From assembly GCF_001640805.2 (NCBI RefSeq), contig NC_066836.1, positions 3,916,071-3,980,070 of the forward strand: a DNA stretch of 64,000 nt, read 5' to 3'. Position numbers and translations under genes: made by a program. Positions 37,126 to 49,600 of the stretch are shown in pieces (within the stretch, counting starts at the first letter, position 1; every line of letters begins with the position of its first letter). Below the pieces are notes generated by a model, which saw only the letters and a program-made list of their open reading frames with translations, had not been told where the DNA came from and did no database searches. The stretch is from Lates calcarifer (taxonomy: Eukaryota > Chordata > Actinopteri > Centropomidae).

Positions 37126-38460
37126 TGACAGCAGTAAGGGTCCACAGTAATAATATAGTAATAGTTTAACATTTATTTTCATGTCTTAGTTGGAGCTGCA
37201 CAGAGACTGTAACAATCTAAGTAGCTGTTCCCTCAGTGTTTGCTTTTATTTTGAAAGTTAACAGCAGAAATCCTGTTGTCTGTAACTGTGACTCTTTTAA
37301 AGATGATGGAGAGATGGATGAATTGATGGAATGTACTGTATGATTGACAGTGGTTATTTAAAACACTTAAGAGTATATTAGGCAGAGAGAAAGAGGGAAA
37401 ACTTGCTGCTGTCCCAGTGAATGGACTCTTTCCAACACTTTCATCATATGGGACCAATTTATTTCTCCTGACTTCTGTCTTTTCAAACAATTTGTCTCTA
37501 TTTGAGAGATCCAAGCAGTCCAAACTGCAGTGGGACTCTCTGGGTCTGTAGGAGAGCCTCCCAGGCCGGTGTCACGGCCCAGGTCCAAGTTTCCAACAAA
37601 CAAAGTGATGAAAGAGGTGGTGTGTGATTTATTATGAGCTTATTCACTGGCAGCGAGCAATACATGGAGGAATGCTGCCAGACATTGTTGTAGCTCCTTT
37701 AGAGGAGAAACAGTTGTTCATCCATTCTTTAAAACCACACATATCTAAACCTTATTAAAGCCAAACCAGGCATTTATTCATGGACTGATTAACGAGTCCT
37801 TGGCAGCCCATTTCTGCCAGAAAAAGAAAAGAAAAAAAATGTAATAGTAAATGGAGGTAAAGTCACAAATTATGATGTAATAAGTAAGAATTTTACTTTC
37901 TGTGTTAAAATTATGAGACTACGTTACAATTATAAGAGAGAAACCGGAGATTTTGACTTAAAGAGATTTAATATTTCATTATTTTAACTCTGAAAAGCAA
38001 AGGCAAAGGAAAAATAAACATGAATGAAAGTTTAATAATGATAAGAAGAGGAAATCAAAACTATGAGACACTTTCTAACTCCGAATTATGACTTATTAAG
38101 TCAAGTATGGGATTGTATGCAAAATATTCTACTTCTAAGTCACAATTTTAATAGTTTTTTAATAGTTTTGTATCAAAAAGTCAAAATAGTAAGTAGAAAT
38201 TCACAGAAAATCTCATAATTTTGACTTAAAAAGTCAAAAACTCACAATTTCTCATAATAATTTGTCATAATTTTGACTCACCTTGTTTTCTGTTCCTAAT
38301 CTTTAATTTCATTTTTATTGTTATTTTTATTTTTCCTTCATTGAGAAACATCATTAGCCCTTTATTAAACAAATAAACAGAGACATTCTTTTTAGAGTGT
38401 CCTGATTAAAGTCAGAAGATGCTTTTGTAGTCGTTGTCCACGCTGCCCCTAAAAAAAAAA

Positions 38461-38625
38461 ACTCCATTTCCCATGCTGCCTTTCGAAGGGGGGCGTCGTC
38501 TGCGCACATGGGCGCACGCAGAATAGCAAGCATGAAGTGAACTGTTAATAACTCGTCAATAATATTTCCACTTTAGGTTTTTTTATCCCGTTTCCCAGTC
38601 GTGTCAGTCGGTCCAGTCGGACGGT
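38461..38625 (+). promoter_or_regulatory. tcof1: Candidate tcof1 promoter with ZNF143-like site
   Basis: ACTCCATTTCCCATGCTGCC at 38461-38480 resembles the ZNF143/THAP11 SBS element (ACTACA...CCCA.MATGC). It is followed by TGCGCACATGGGCGCACGCA at about 38501-38520, an NRF1-like GC-rich palindrome. Both lie within 170 bp of the start codon and there is no clear TATA box. Assignment is by motif and position only. Confidence 0.5.
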
Positions 38626-38730
38626 ATGGCCGCGGAGGACGACGACGCTCTGCTGCTTTTAATCTACCGGCACCTGAAGGTGAACGGCTACAAGAAAGCT
38701 GCCAAGGTGCTGGAGAAACATGTTACACAG
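38626..38730 (+). CDS. tcof1: tcof1 exon 1: LisH motif, first part
   Basis: MAAEDDDALLLLIYRHLKVN, then GYKKAAKVLEKHVTQ; 35 codons, donor GTGAGA. The start is the first ATG after the candidate promoter and opens directly into the LisH helix. Confidence 0.92.
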
Positions 38731-40569
38731 GTGAGAAGTTTGGTCCGATTCGTCAGTGTTTGCAGTCTGGTTCAGTGTAGAACCGACCTGACTGGGTCCT
38801 GCCTCGCTGCTTTTTATTAAATCTGATTATTTTGATGATTTTATTCTCATTTCTCGGGCGGACATGCGTGCTACGCTCGTTATATAAGAACCTGGATTAA
38901 ATATAAATAAGATTTGAGTGTGTTTTGCCTCGGTGTTGCTGCACGTCCCTCGGCTCTCTAAGTGTGTGTGTGAAAGCACATGGCTCCTTGTTCAGGCCTC
39001 CAGGAGGAAAAGAACATAATGTTACAGGAGCTGCATGGCTGTAAAAACAGCCCTGCTGCAGGCCTGCTGCTGCTGCACTCTGACACTCCATTCAAAACCT
39101 CCTTACATTTTTGTGGTATTTAATCATTACAGCTGTTCATTATGATTTTAATGTCCCAGAACTGCAGGGATTAGTCGATTAATAAATGAATTGATGAACA
39201 GGAAATTAATCGGCAGTCATTTTGATAATTGATTAATCAGTTTAAGTCACTTTTTAAATGGCTCCAGGTTCTTAAATGTGAGGATTTGCCCACTTTTCCT
39301 CATGTTACATTAAAGTAAACTGGAATATTTTTGTATGTTGTACTGTTGGTTGACATTTGATGGCTACTTTGATCTTGTCACGACAGAAGTTTTTGTTTTT
39401 TTTCACTGTAAAGCTCTTAATTTATTAATTATTTACCGAAAAGAATCATTAGTTACATCGCTAAATGTCCAACCAGGCAATTTTTAATATATTCCATTAA
39501 TTCTGCCACATTTAAATAAAACCACATTTAAAATTGTTGCTGTTTTTTCAGTAATACTCCCAACCCATTGTATTTTTCCTACAGTTACTTGCACAAAGAT
39601 TACAAATGTGTCGTAAAGTTGAAATTTGAGCTGTGGTCAGTTACAAGTTTCAGGTTTCAGGCTCATCTGCTAAAAATGTTATGGTCAAAAGTCGCTGACA
39701 GAAGTTTTAGGATTGAGAAGAGTTGCCAAATATTCTAAAAATTCAAGCCTACCGTCACCCTCGGGATATTTCTCCCACATATTGTGAGCATCATTGACTC
39801 CCTCACACACTCTCAAACGGCTGGTTTTAGATGTTGCTGCATGGATTCATTTCCTGGAGCGTGTGGCATCAAAGTGAATATATTCCTGAAGCACAGGAAA
39901 TTTGCTGTTTCCCTTTCACCTCTTTTTTTTTTTCCCTCCACTATCTCTGTAATCATAGTTGGGCTGCAGGAATATTGTCCAGCCACTTGATTCCAGCTGT
40001 AGCCTCAATGATAACCAGTCACCAATGTTTATATTTCTTTGTGTGTGTAGGTGGAGACACCAGAGGAGAGCTCAAACCTACATGATATCTACACAGGCTG
40101 GATGAAGTAAGTGCAACTTGTCTACATCAGACTGCTTGTTCTCACAGGGTCAGATTGTCAGATAAGTGTCTGACAACAGTATGGATAGGACTCATACAGA
40201 GATAGAGCTTTTTATTTAAGAGTAAGATCCTTTTTGTTTAGCTGGAAACATCACTGTGTATCACTGCCAGACTCCATTAACAAAAACAGTAATTTTACCG
40301 AGCAGAACACAGGAGGGGCTGGAACACTACTGCCTTGATTTGTGAGTTTCTTTGTGTTATTGTGTGACCTTAAGTGGTGGAAGAAGTATTCAGACTCTTT
40401 ACTGAATTAAAAGTACCACACAACAACACAAACAGATTCCAGAAAGTCCTGTGTTCTGCTCTGTAAAATTACTGTTTTTGTCAATGGAGTCTGGCAGTGA
40501 AACACGCCGATGATTCAGGCTAAACAAAAAGGTTCTTACTGGCTGTGTGAACATAATGTGACTAGTAGT

Positions 40570-40632
<63 letters not shown>

Positions 40633-43600
40633 TGGCCCTTCTACCCACTGTATTCTGGGATTGGCTTCAAACCCGTGTCACCGTGAAAAGGATTAAATGG
40701 GCAGCAGTTAAATGACTGAATGAATGATGTCAGCTTTTGTCAATGATTTTCCAGTGTGATTCTTGCAGTGAAGTAAATCAAACCTAAACCAGTCGGTGTA
40801 AATATTTATCACATTGGCCTGAACATCAGACAAATCCCTTTTTACTAAACGCTGTTCTTGGAAAAAGACTTTTTTAAAGATTGATTAAACTAGTCTAGGT
40901 TGTTTTCTCGTTAGAAAAAGTTCCCTGAGAGACTTATTATTCATTTCTCACCTGCCTTTTCTGAGAGTGAACACTAAACCTTAAGACTGGAGATCCTGTG
41001 TTCGTGAAGCTTGTCCGAGTGTGTTTTCAGGTTGATTCTCCCCTTGTTGCTAATAAGTCACTGTCTCACACATTCCCCTGTCAGAATAATTTCTTCTGCC
41101 TGCTCAGACTTTTCTTTTCAGAGCTGCTCATCATGACATTCACAGACTCTTGGTTGTTTGACTGATCCCTGTTCTGTTTCTGTGGTAAACATGTCGGGAG
41201 ACACTTTGAACTCGTTGCCACTGGTCAGGAATGTTTTTCCTTCAAAACATGTTAAGTGAGAGTGAACCATCAGAAACTCCTGCAGGTTAAACTCTGCTTC
41301 TTAAACACCGTTTTTGTGACAAGAATTGCACAAGATGTTTGAAACATCCCTTTGAGATTCAGCTCCATGTTGACATGGTTGCATCACATCAGTTCTGAGG
41401 ACGTGTCAGCTGCACGTTCGTGCTGCCAATCTCCTGTTTTATCACGTCCCAAAGGTTTTTTTTTAATTGGATTCAGATGTGGAGACTGAAGTACACTGGA
41501 GCCATTGTCATGTTCATGAACCCAGTTTCAGTTGGCTTTTGTTTTGAGACATGGTGCATTAACACGCCATTAGAAGATGGTAAACATCTTCTAATGGCGT
41601 GTAGAGGGACACACAAGATCAGCAGCAATGCTCAGATAGACTGTGATATTTAAACATTGATTGATTGGTATTGATTGGTGTGACTCGGTAGAAATCCTCC
41701 TTGCTCCATGCTTCAACTGTCAGTTCAGTGTTCAGTGTAACTGCATGAATATACAGGTGTACAGGTGTTCCTAATAAACTGCTCAGTGAGTGTATGCTAT
41801 GCTAACAGGAAGTTAAGCAGCAGCTTTAAACTTAAGCTTAAGCTTACAGCAAAACTGATTATTTATTGTTGTTTTCCAAGCTGTGTGACGATCACACAGT
41901 TTTTTTTCTCCTCCATGTCCTTTGTGCATTGCATTGTGGGAGAATGGCATACTTAACACACATTTTGTGTGTGTGTTTTTGTGTTGTAGGCTTTGCTCTC
42001 TGGCCCAACACACCAAGCAGGAGACAGACGACTCCGACATGTTAAAGAAGAGCAGCATCAAACCTGAACCTGCCACCAGCGAAGAAGAAGAAGAAGAGGG
42101 CGTAGACACCAAACTGTCCAACGCAGCACAGGAAGATGATGAGGATACCAAGCCTCCACCTGGTAAAACTTTATTTATTTATCTGTTTATCCTCTGGTAT
42201 CAGAGAATATTAAACATTATATATTCTGCTCTCCTCTGTCAGAGTCCAAGGTGGATGGTGAGGAGTCCTCTGGTCCAGAGCTCACCTGCTCAGGTAAAGA
42301 CGCTGAGTCCGTCTCTGAGCAGCTGCTCGACGCTGCAGGTGAAACCAAAGCAACAGACAAGGACAGCGACAAGGACTCTTCTGACAGTGAAGAGGAAGAC
42401 AAGAAGAAGAAGAAGAAGGAGGAGGAGGAAACAAAAATGGAGGAAGAGGTGAGCAGAGATGAGCGTCTCCAATATCTTTAAAAAAAGTTTTACTCCATCT
42501 CCCCCACTGATCCCCTTTACTTTCCCACCCCCGCTGTTTATTGCTCTTTCCATCCGTGCGCTTCTTGCGTCGTCCTTTTGTGCAGCTGTTTACCGCCGTT
42601 GCCAGGAGATGAGATCGGCACCTGTAGTGATGTATGTGGGAAAAATGGAGAACAATGACTGGCCGGTCATGGCCGAGTCTGCAGCAGTAAAAACGAGCAT
42701 CCATCATCTGCTGTCCTCACCGGGGAAAAATGTGTATTTTCTTGCTAATGTAGCATACATGTGCTGCAGCGTGAGAGCAGGTGAGGTGAGGTTTTCGAGA
42801 GAAACTGTAAGCTGAATAATTGATTCATCAGTTTTCTTCCTGATATCTGAGTTTTTGACTGTTAATGAGATAAAACAAGCAATTTTATCTTCAGCTTTAG
42901 GAGATTATAGTTGGAAACTTTCACTATTTTCTGACATTTTATAGACAAGGTGATTAATCAAGAAAATAATCCACAGATTAACTGATAATAAAAATAATCA
43001 GGGACACTGAAAGAAACTAAAAAGAAGAGACAAGTCAGGTTTTGATCTATTGAATTTTAACGAGTCCTGGACACTGCCACAGCGGGAGGAAACCGCTGTC
43101 ATCATGATGAGACACACACATAACTGTTGTCCAGTGACTGTAATAATGTGCTGATAGATGAACAGTAGCTGCAGTGTTATTATATGCTTCTGAAACACAC
43201 ACACACACATGTCTACTCGTCTGTTAGTTTGCTCTGTTGTTATCTGAAGAGTGTGTGTCTGTCTGAGTCTCTGTTCCTTTGTGTTGGCTCAGTGATGCAG
43301 TAGATAATGCTGTTTGGACAGAAACTGTGTGTGTGTGACAGAGTGATAATCTTCTGAGACAAATTGTGTGAGCGTGAGTGTGTGTGTCATTGTGTTAATG
43401 GCTCGTTGTGGTTTTGTTTACAACCGCTGGAAACTCTGATTACTCTGCTTCGTGTCTGACGGTAGAAGAGTTGTGGTTTTTAACAGATCTCTCTCTCTTT
43501 CGGCTCAATTACAGCAACAACACGACACTGATTTCTAACACAACAAAGATGTTTCTGCTGAACAGAATTAAAAGCAGACAAGAGTTTGGGTTTTAGTTTC

Positions 43601-46600
43601 TCCGGTTGTTTTACCTCCAGCTTGTCAAATTAAGTTGATAAACTCTGCCAAACGGTAAACTGTAGTTTCAGGATTTTCATTCGGGCGTCACGGCTTCAGT
43701 CCACCACTTTGGTTCAGGCTCAGATATTTCACCAAATATTCGATGAATTTTGATGAAACTTGGGACAGACATTCATGGTTCCCAGAGGATTAATCCTGCA
43801 AATCCCACTAGAGTTGTGTCTGCTTTGAGAACACATACAGACTGAAAAACCATCAGATTTTTGTGACCACTGTGAAAGAAGAAAACGGAGCGGGGACATA
43901 TCTGTTAGCCTCGTTAGCAGCTCTGAGTGCCTACTTGTACATATTTTTCAGTCCGCTCCCGTCGGAGCAGCTGCCAAGGCAACAAACGGGGCAGAAAGCT
44001 CCGGCTCGGATTCCTCTGACTGTGAGGAAGTGGCTGAACCCACAGAGGGCGACTCCGACACCCGGGCTGCCTCCGATCAGACTGAGGATCAACCCCAGGC
44101 CTCCAGCTCAGGAGGGGAGAGCAGTAAGGAGCATGAAGAGGCCGGTGATGAGCCCACACAGGTTAGTGACCCGAGGCTCAATCTCAAGTATGTGGTTGTG
44201 CAAGTTCCTTCCTCCCGTTTACATAAAAACATTTTTTTATCAGGTTTGGCAGTTTATAATTCTCAGTAAAATCCTCCTGCTGTACCTGCCGAAGGGAAAG
44301 AACCTTTAGATCAGATGTTTTCTCTGCTCTCAGCCCTGATACTCAAATATGTTTGACATCTGTCCTACAACATCTCGTCTTAAACTCCCACCTGCTCTTT
44401 ACATTCTCGTCCTTACTCCACCAAACCGTGTTGAAGGGAGAAGAAAATGAGCAGAACTGTTAATCAGGTTTAACCACAACTCATAAAAACAGGAGTAGCT
44501 GTTGATTCTTGGCTTGGCCGAGCCTCCGTTTCCTCAGTTCACCCTCTGCACATCTGAAACTTATTTTGCGGACTGATTGCGACTGGCTGAGGTGCATTGT
44601 TTTGTGCTTGAGTTTCCAGTAGGAAACACTGCATGCAGCTTTTCTCTGCTGACTCATGAGCTTTGTGAGGCTGCTCTGGCATGTGAACGTTTGGGATTAA
44701 ATGTCACCGTACCTTGTCACTTGTCTTCAAGACTTTTTTAAGCTGCTGTGGATATGAGAGAATAATTCTCCAACAGGAACAGAAACTTTATTTAAACCTC
44801 TGCACATTCATTTAAAAAAAGATTTTAACACTGAAGGTGTGGCTCAATGGATGGAAGTGTCAATCGTTCCGCTGCTTTTAGTCCAGACTGAAATATTTCA
44901 ACAACTATTTAATGATTGCTATGAAACTTTTACAGACTTTGTGGCCACATTGTCACATATCCAGTGAAATATTTCAGCGTCTAACAGATGGACTGGCACA
45001 AAACTTTGTACAGACTTTGTCTGCAACATGTCTGATCATCCAGATCTCAGCAATGTACAAAGTTAGGAATTAGAAATGGTTGTTGTAATAAGCGAGAATT
45101 CTTCTGAAAACTTTTTGTGTTGCCAACATAAATGGATGGTGTTTTATTCATCGTGAAGGGAAAATGCTAAATTACAGATAAGAACAAAACAAAACAAACA
45201 ACATGAGGTAGTTTAGAAACTAGAAACTAAAACGAAGTAGCACTTTACTCTAAATATATATCTATAATTTAATGTCTGTTATTTCAGTGTCATCCAGGCG
45301 TCATTAGTCCTTATTCTTCCCTGTTCTCCTTCCTCAGGAGGCAGAAACTGTCATGGACGCCTCTAATGCTGCAGATGAAACCTCTGCATCAGAGCAGACA
45401 GCTGTCAATCAAACAGAGGCCACAGAGGAGGAGGGCAGCGCTGCAGAGGTGCAGTATCAGCTGCTGTTTATATGTTTGTTGATACAAATGCAGACGAAGA
45501 TTTAATTAATTAGTTAAGAGTCAGGGAACTCTGGTCTCTGGTTTTCATTTTTCTTTCTTTCACGTTCACACTGACTAGAAAAGATCTGATCTGTGTCATA
45601 GATGAAAGAAAAACACAAGAAGCAACAAAAACTCAACCTAGAAACTTCTTCATGTCTGGTGTTGGAGGTTGTTGTTGACCTGTTGATTCCCCCTGCAGAA
45701 GTGCACCCAGGCCGAGCCCACCAGCTCAGACCTGACGGCCGAGGAGACCAACGAGCAGCCGGCAGAGAGCGAAGCCCCGCCCCCCTCAGGTACGAGCAGC
45801 CAATAGACGCTCGATGACCAGGATGTTCTTTTACCTGTTATGCGTGGCATCCTCTCTGTCTCTTTCTCACCACGTTGACAAGAGTCACAAGCTGTTGTGA
45901 AGAAGCTGCTCGGAGGCCGCGGCGGTCGACAGGTTTCACCGGCTGTTTCTCTTCATCACAGCAGATTTCAAAGCCGCTGATGAAAGACGGCATGAGAGAG
46001 TTTAGATTTTTTAAATGATTACCTGTGGCTGCAATAAGTTTAAAAGTCACGGCAGGTTGTGGATTTTAGGAAAATAAAATAAGACCTCGAGTTTTATTTA
46101 GATAAAGCCAGTGTTAAAGGGCTTTTCCTTTATCAATGAATCTATATTATTATTTTTTAGGTCCATAAAAAAGATAAAATCATCACATGAGGCAAAGAAA
46201 AGCAGCTTAAACAGAGACTTAAATGATTCACTGATTATCAGAGAAGCTGTAGATGTTTTTGTTGAGTGGCTTGTCCTTAATATTTGCATTATTATTGTCT
46301 GTATTTTTATTAATTAACTGACTCTTGACTCGTTTGATGGAGACCTAAAGTTCAGAGGAAAAGTCTGAACTTGTAAAAATTAAGGATTTGAAGGATTTCA
46401 TTTTTATCATAAGCAAACATAAAAAAAAAAAAACCATGACCTCGCTTTGTGTCCTAATCCAAAATATCTGTTTTTAATTTGATGTCTTCCCTCGCCCCAA
46501 TTCAGTGGAAATTCATTTGTACTCAGAATTTAAAGTTTCGACATTTCTTTCCAGAAACAGTGTCCTACTTCTGCACAGAACTCGATGAAAACGTCTTTAA

Positions 46601-49600
46601 ACTGAAAAAATAATTGCTGTGAAAACTGCTGACAGTGTGCACATGTGTGAGAAAATGTTTTATTTATTTAGAATATTTTTGTCATTTGGATGAACTGAAG
46701 TTAAGCTGTTTCCTGCGGCTTCATCGCTGCATTTAATTTTACACTGGACATATTTTTTCCATTTTATTTAGGAGGAAAAAGAGTAGTGCTTTATTTCCTT
46801 TTTGTTGGCAGCGTTGTGTATTAAGCTGCTTGAGCGCAGAACATTTGGATCATTTAATTTGCAGGAGAAAAAAAGAAGGGAACAGAGAAGAAGAAGGTAA
46901 GACTTAAAGTTGAAGATTTTACCTTGAGGCGCTCGGGAGTCGGAGCCAAAACTTGTAAAGATTTTTTTTTTTTTTTTTTTTTTTTTTGAAAGATTGCTGC
47001 CAAAGCTCAGAGAAACAGCTCCAGCAGCTCCGTTCAGAAGAGTTTTCCACAACGTCAGTCACTTGTTTGACTTCTCAAAGGGGTTTGTTAAGCTTGTCGG
47101 AGCTTGTTAAGGAAAGCGGAGCGATGACTAGTCTGAGAATTACAGTCATCTGGAACGCAGTCACCTCATTTACCAAAAATTCATGACTTTGCTGCAGAAA
47201 CTAAAGCTGAGCGGACGTTTTAACATGTCAACATTAGTAATTGCTGGATTGCGTTGCAGTAATTGCTGGAACAGAGCCATCGCTGAATCACTGAATCGTT
47301 CCACCTGTGCTTTTGTTGCTGTGATGAGTTTTAATGTGGAAAAAAAAAAAAAAGAAGTCAGATTCACATGGGAGCAATAAGAATATAAGAGCTCTGTGAT
47401 GCAGCGAGGCGATCGAAGCTCAGGTTAGAAAGATCTCCTCAGAAAGAAAAATGTAAAGTAAGAGATGGACAGACTTCAAACGACTCAGGTTCAGTGTCTT
47501 TACATGGGTAAAAGTTTTTTCTTCAGCCGTCAAACCGTCCTTGTTGTAGTTACAGGTTTCAATTTGGGTGTTCGTTTGTTGTGTTTTTTTAATTTGTGGT
47601 TTCAGGAGTTTATTGTTACTTTTTTGGACCATGTTGGAAATGAGTGTTTCCTCTTTTTCCTTTTTCATCCACAAATAAATCATATCATAGCACACAGCCG
47701 TAAACAGCTGCTAGCGTGGCTCTAAACTCTTACTCTTGTTTATTTTCACCGAATTCAATGAGAAACATTTGTGAAAAGACTCGTGCATGTTCTCAATAGT
47801 TTTATTCAGCTTGGCCTCATTTTGTTGCAGATTTTCCCAGTGTTGTCACTGCACTGTGAAAGTTTGGATTAATGATCAGCACATCTTCAGTGTCTCTAAA
47901 TGTCATGTTTGGTGAATTCCTGAGTCAAAAATGATACTGTAGACTTTAGAGTTTATAATGCAGCCGTGTTTTCATCTTTTCCAGACCTTGACTCTGAAAA
48001 ACCAAAAGAAGAAGAGGATGATGTAGAGGAGGAGGAGGAGGAGGAGGAGAAGGTACCAGGAGTCTTTTAAAGGGACTAATGTTCGGTTGGATGTGAACTA
48101 ATCCAATGAAACATTACAGAGCTGTCAGGTCTGTTCTAAGAGCAGGGAGATAACAAGAATATAAACAGTAACTGGTCAGTATGTATTGTGTGTTTACTCA
48201 GGTCAGTGAGAACCAGACGGAGGTGTCGACAGCACCAGGTGACACTGATGACCCCCCCGTCACCGACACTGGTAACACAGTTAATGTCTAAAACATGTTA
48301 ATATAACAACCAGCTTTTTAACATAATCTTATGATAGTATCGGCCACATGTGGAGGAGATGATCTGAGGAAACCTTGAACGCTGATTTCCCAAAGCTGCT
48401 TCAGCTCCTTCACATTTTAAGTGAAGTAGTTCAAACTGATACTGATATATGTAGAATGCAAAGACAAACATGTTAATATGAAAAAACCTGCTAATTAATG
48501 AGCTAATTGGCTTAATTAGGAAGAAACTGATTAAAACATTAATTTAACTGATTAGATTTTGTTGTGACTTGATGCATGAATTTCCATATTAATGAGGTAA
48601 AACTGATTTTTACATTTATTTTTAAACTTCCTGGGTGAAATGACGCAGTGGACACATACAACAGCAACAGATACAACAGATTCTGTGTCGTTCTTGATGT
48701 CAAATTAGTGGTATTGTTGAGCATACGTGTCCTTTTGTCATGGAAGTCACGGCAGGACATAACAAATCTCTTAATATTTATCAATAATCTAAACCAATTT
48801 TACTGTTGTACCTGTGGTTGATCTTGCAGATTTATTACTTGAGAATGATTCTTTAAACTTGGTCATGATATTGCATTTGTCACGATCATTTATATTTCTA
48901 TGTAATAGAAATGTAAATAAAGTCTCATTACTAGTTGATGAAGACACCCTGAATATAAAAGCATGATGCACTAGAGAGGAGCTGAGCCACATATTTTAGC
49001 TTTGGTTGGACTGTCTGTGTTTTTGAAAGTTAGAAAGTCTATTTCTGCAACACTGACAACACTAGAAACGTCCTTTACATTCATACACACTGTGTGTTTT
49101 CAGAAACAGTCAGAGAAAGAAAAAAATGTTCCTTTTGTTTTCCTGTTCTGTTGTAGAAAAGGCGACGGTGGCGGCTGCAGCAGATCAAACCGACCCAGAC
49201 GACTCCATCATCCTCAACATTCAAGTCGACGACAGCGAAGCAGCCGAGCGAGAAACCAGCCGGCTGCTCCCCATGGAGGCTGAGTCCTGCGAGGAGGCGA
49301 GAACTCCCAAGAAAAAGAAGAAGAAAAACAAAAAGGAAACAGAAACAGCAGAAACAGCAACCACAGATACATCCACCACAGAAACACTCAGTGACACTCC
49401 TCTTACCTCCAAGTCTGCCAAAAAGAAAAAGCGAGACAAAAAGAGAAAAGAGGAGGAGGAGCAGCAGCAGCAGCAGCAGCAGGAGGAGGAGGAGGAGGAG
49501 GAGGTGTCTCAGGTAACTCCATCAGAGAAGAAGGCTAAGAAAAGGAAAAGGGAAAGAGAAGAGGTGGAAGAGAAAGACGAGGAAACTCCTGCCGCTCCTT

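Larger units (their letters stand above)
33289..38460. other. Divergent intergenic region between arsi and tcof1
   Basis: Separates two head-to-head genes. It contains a repeat fragment (33876-33996), a CT-rich stretch at 35157-35212 that may mark the arsi 5' UTR or promoter, a direct duplication (35658-36085), a GC-richer patch near 36470-36620 and AT-rich repeat copies (36885-37125). I find no further protein-coding exon. Confidence 0.65.
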
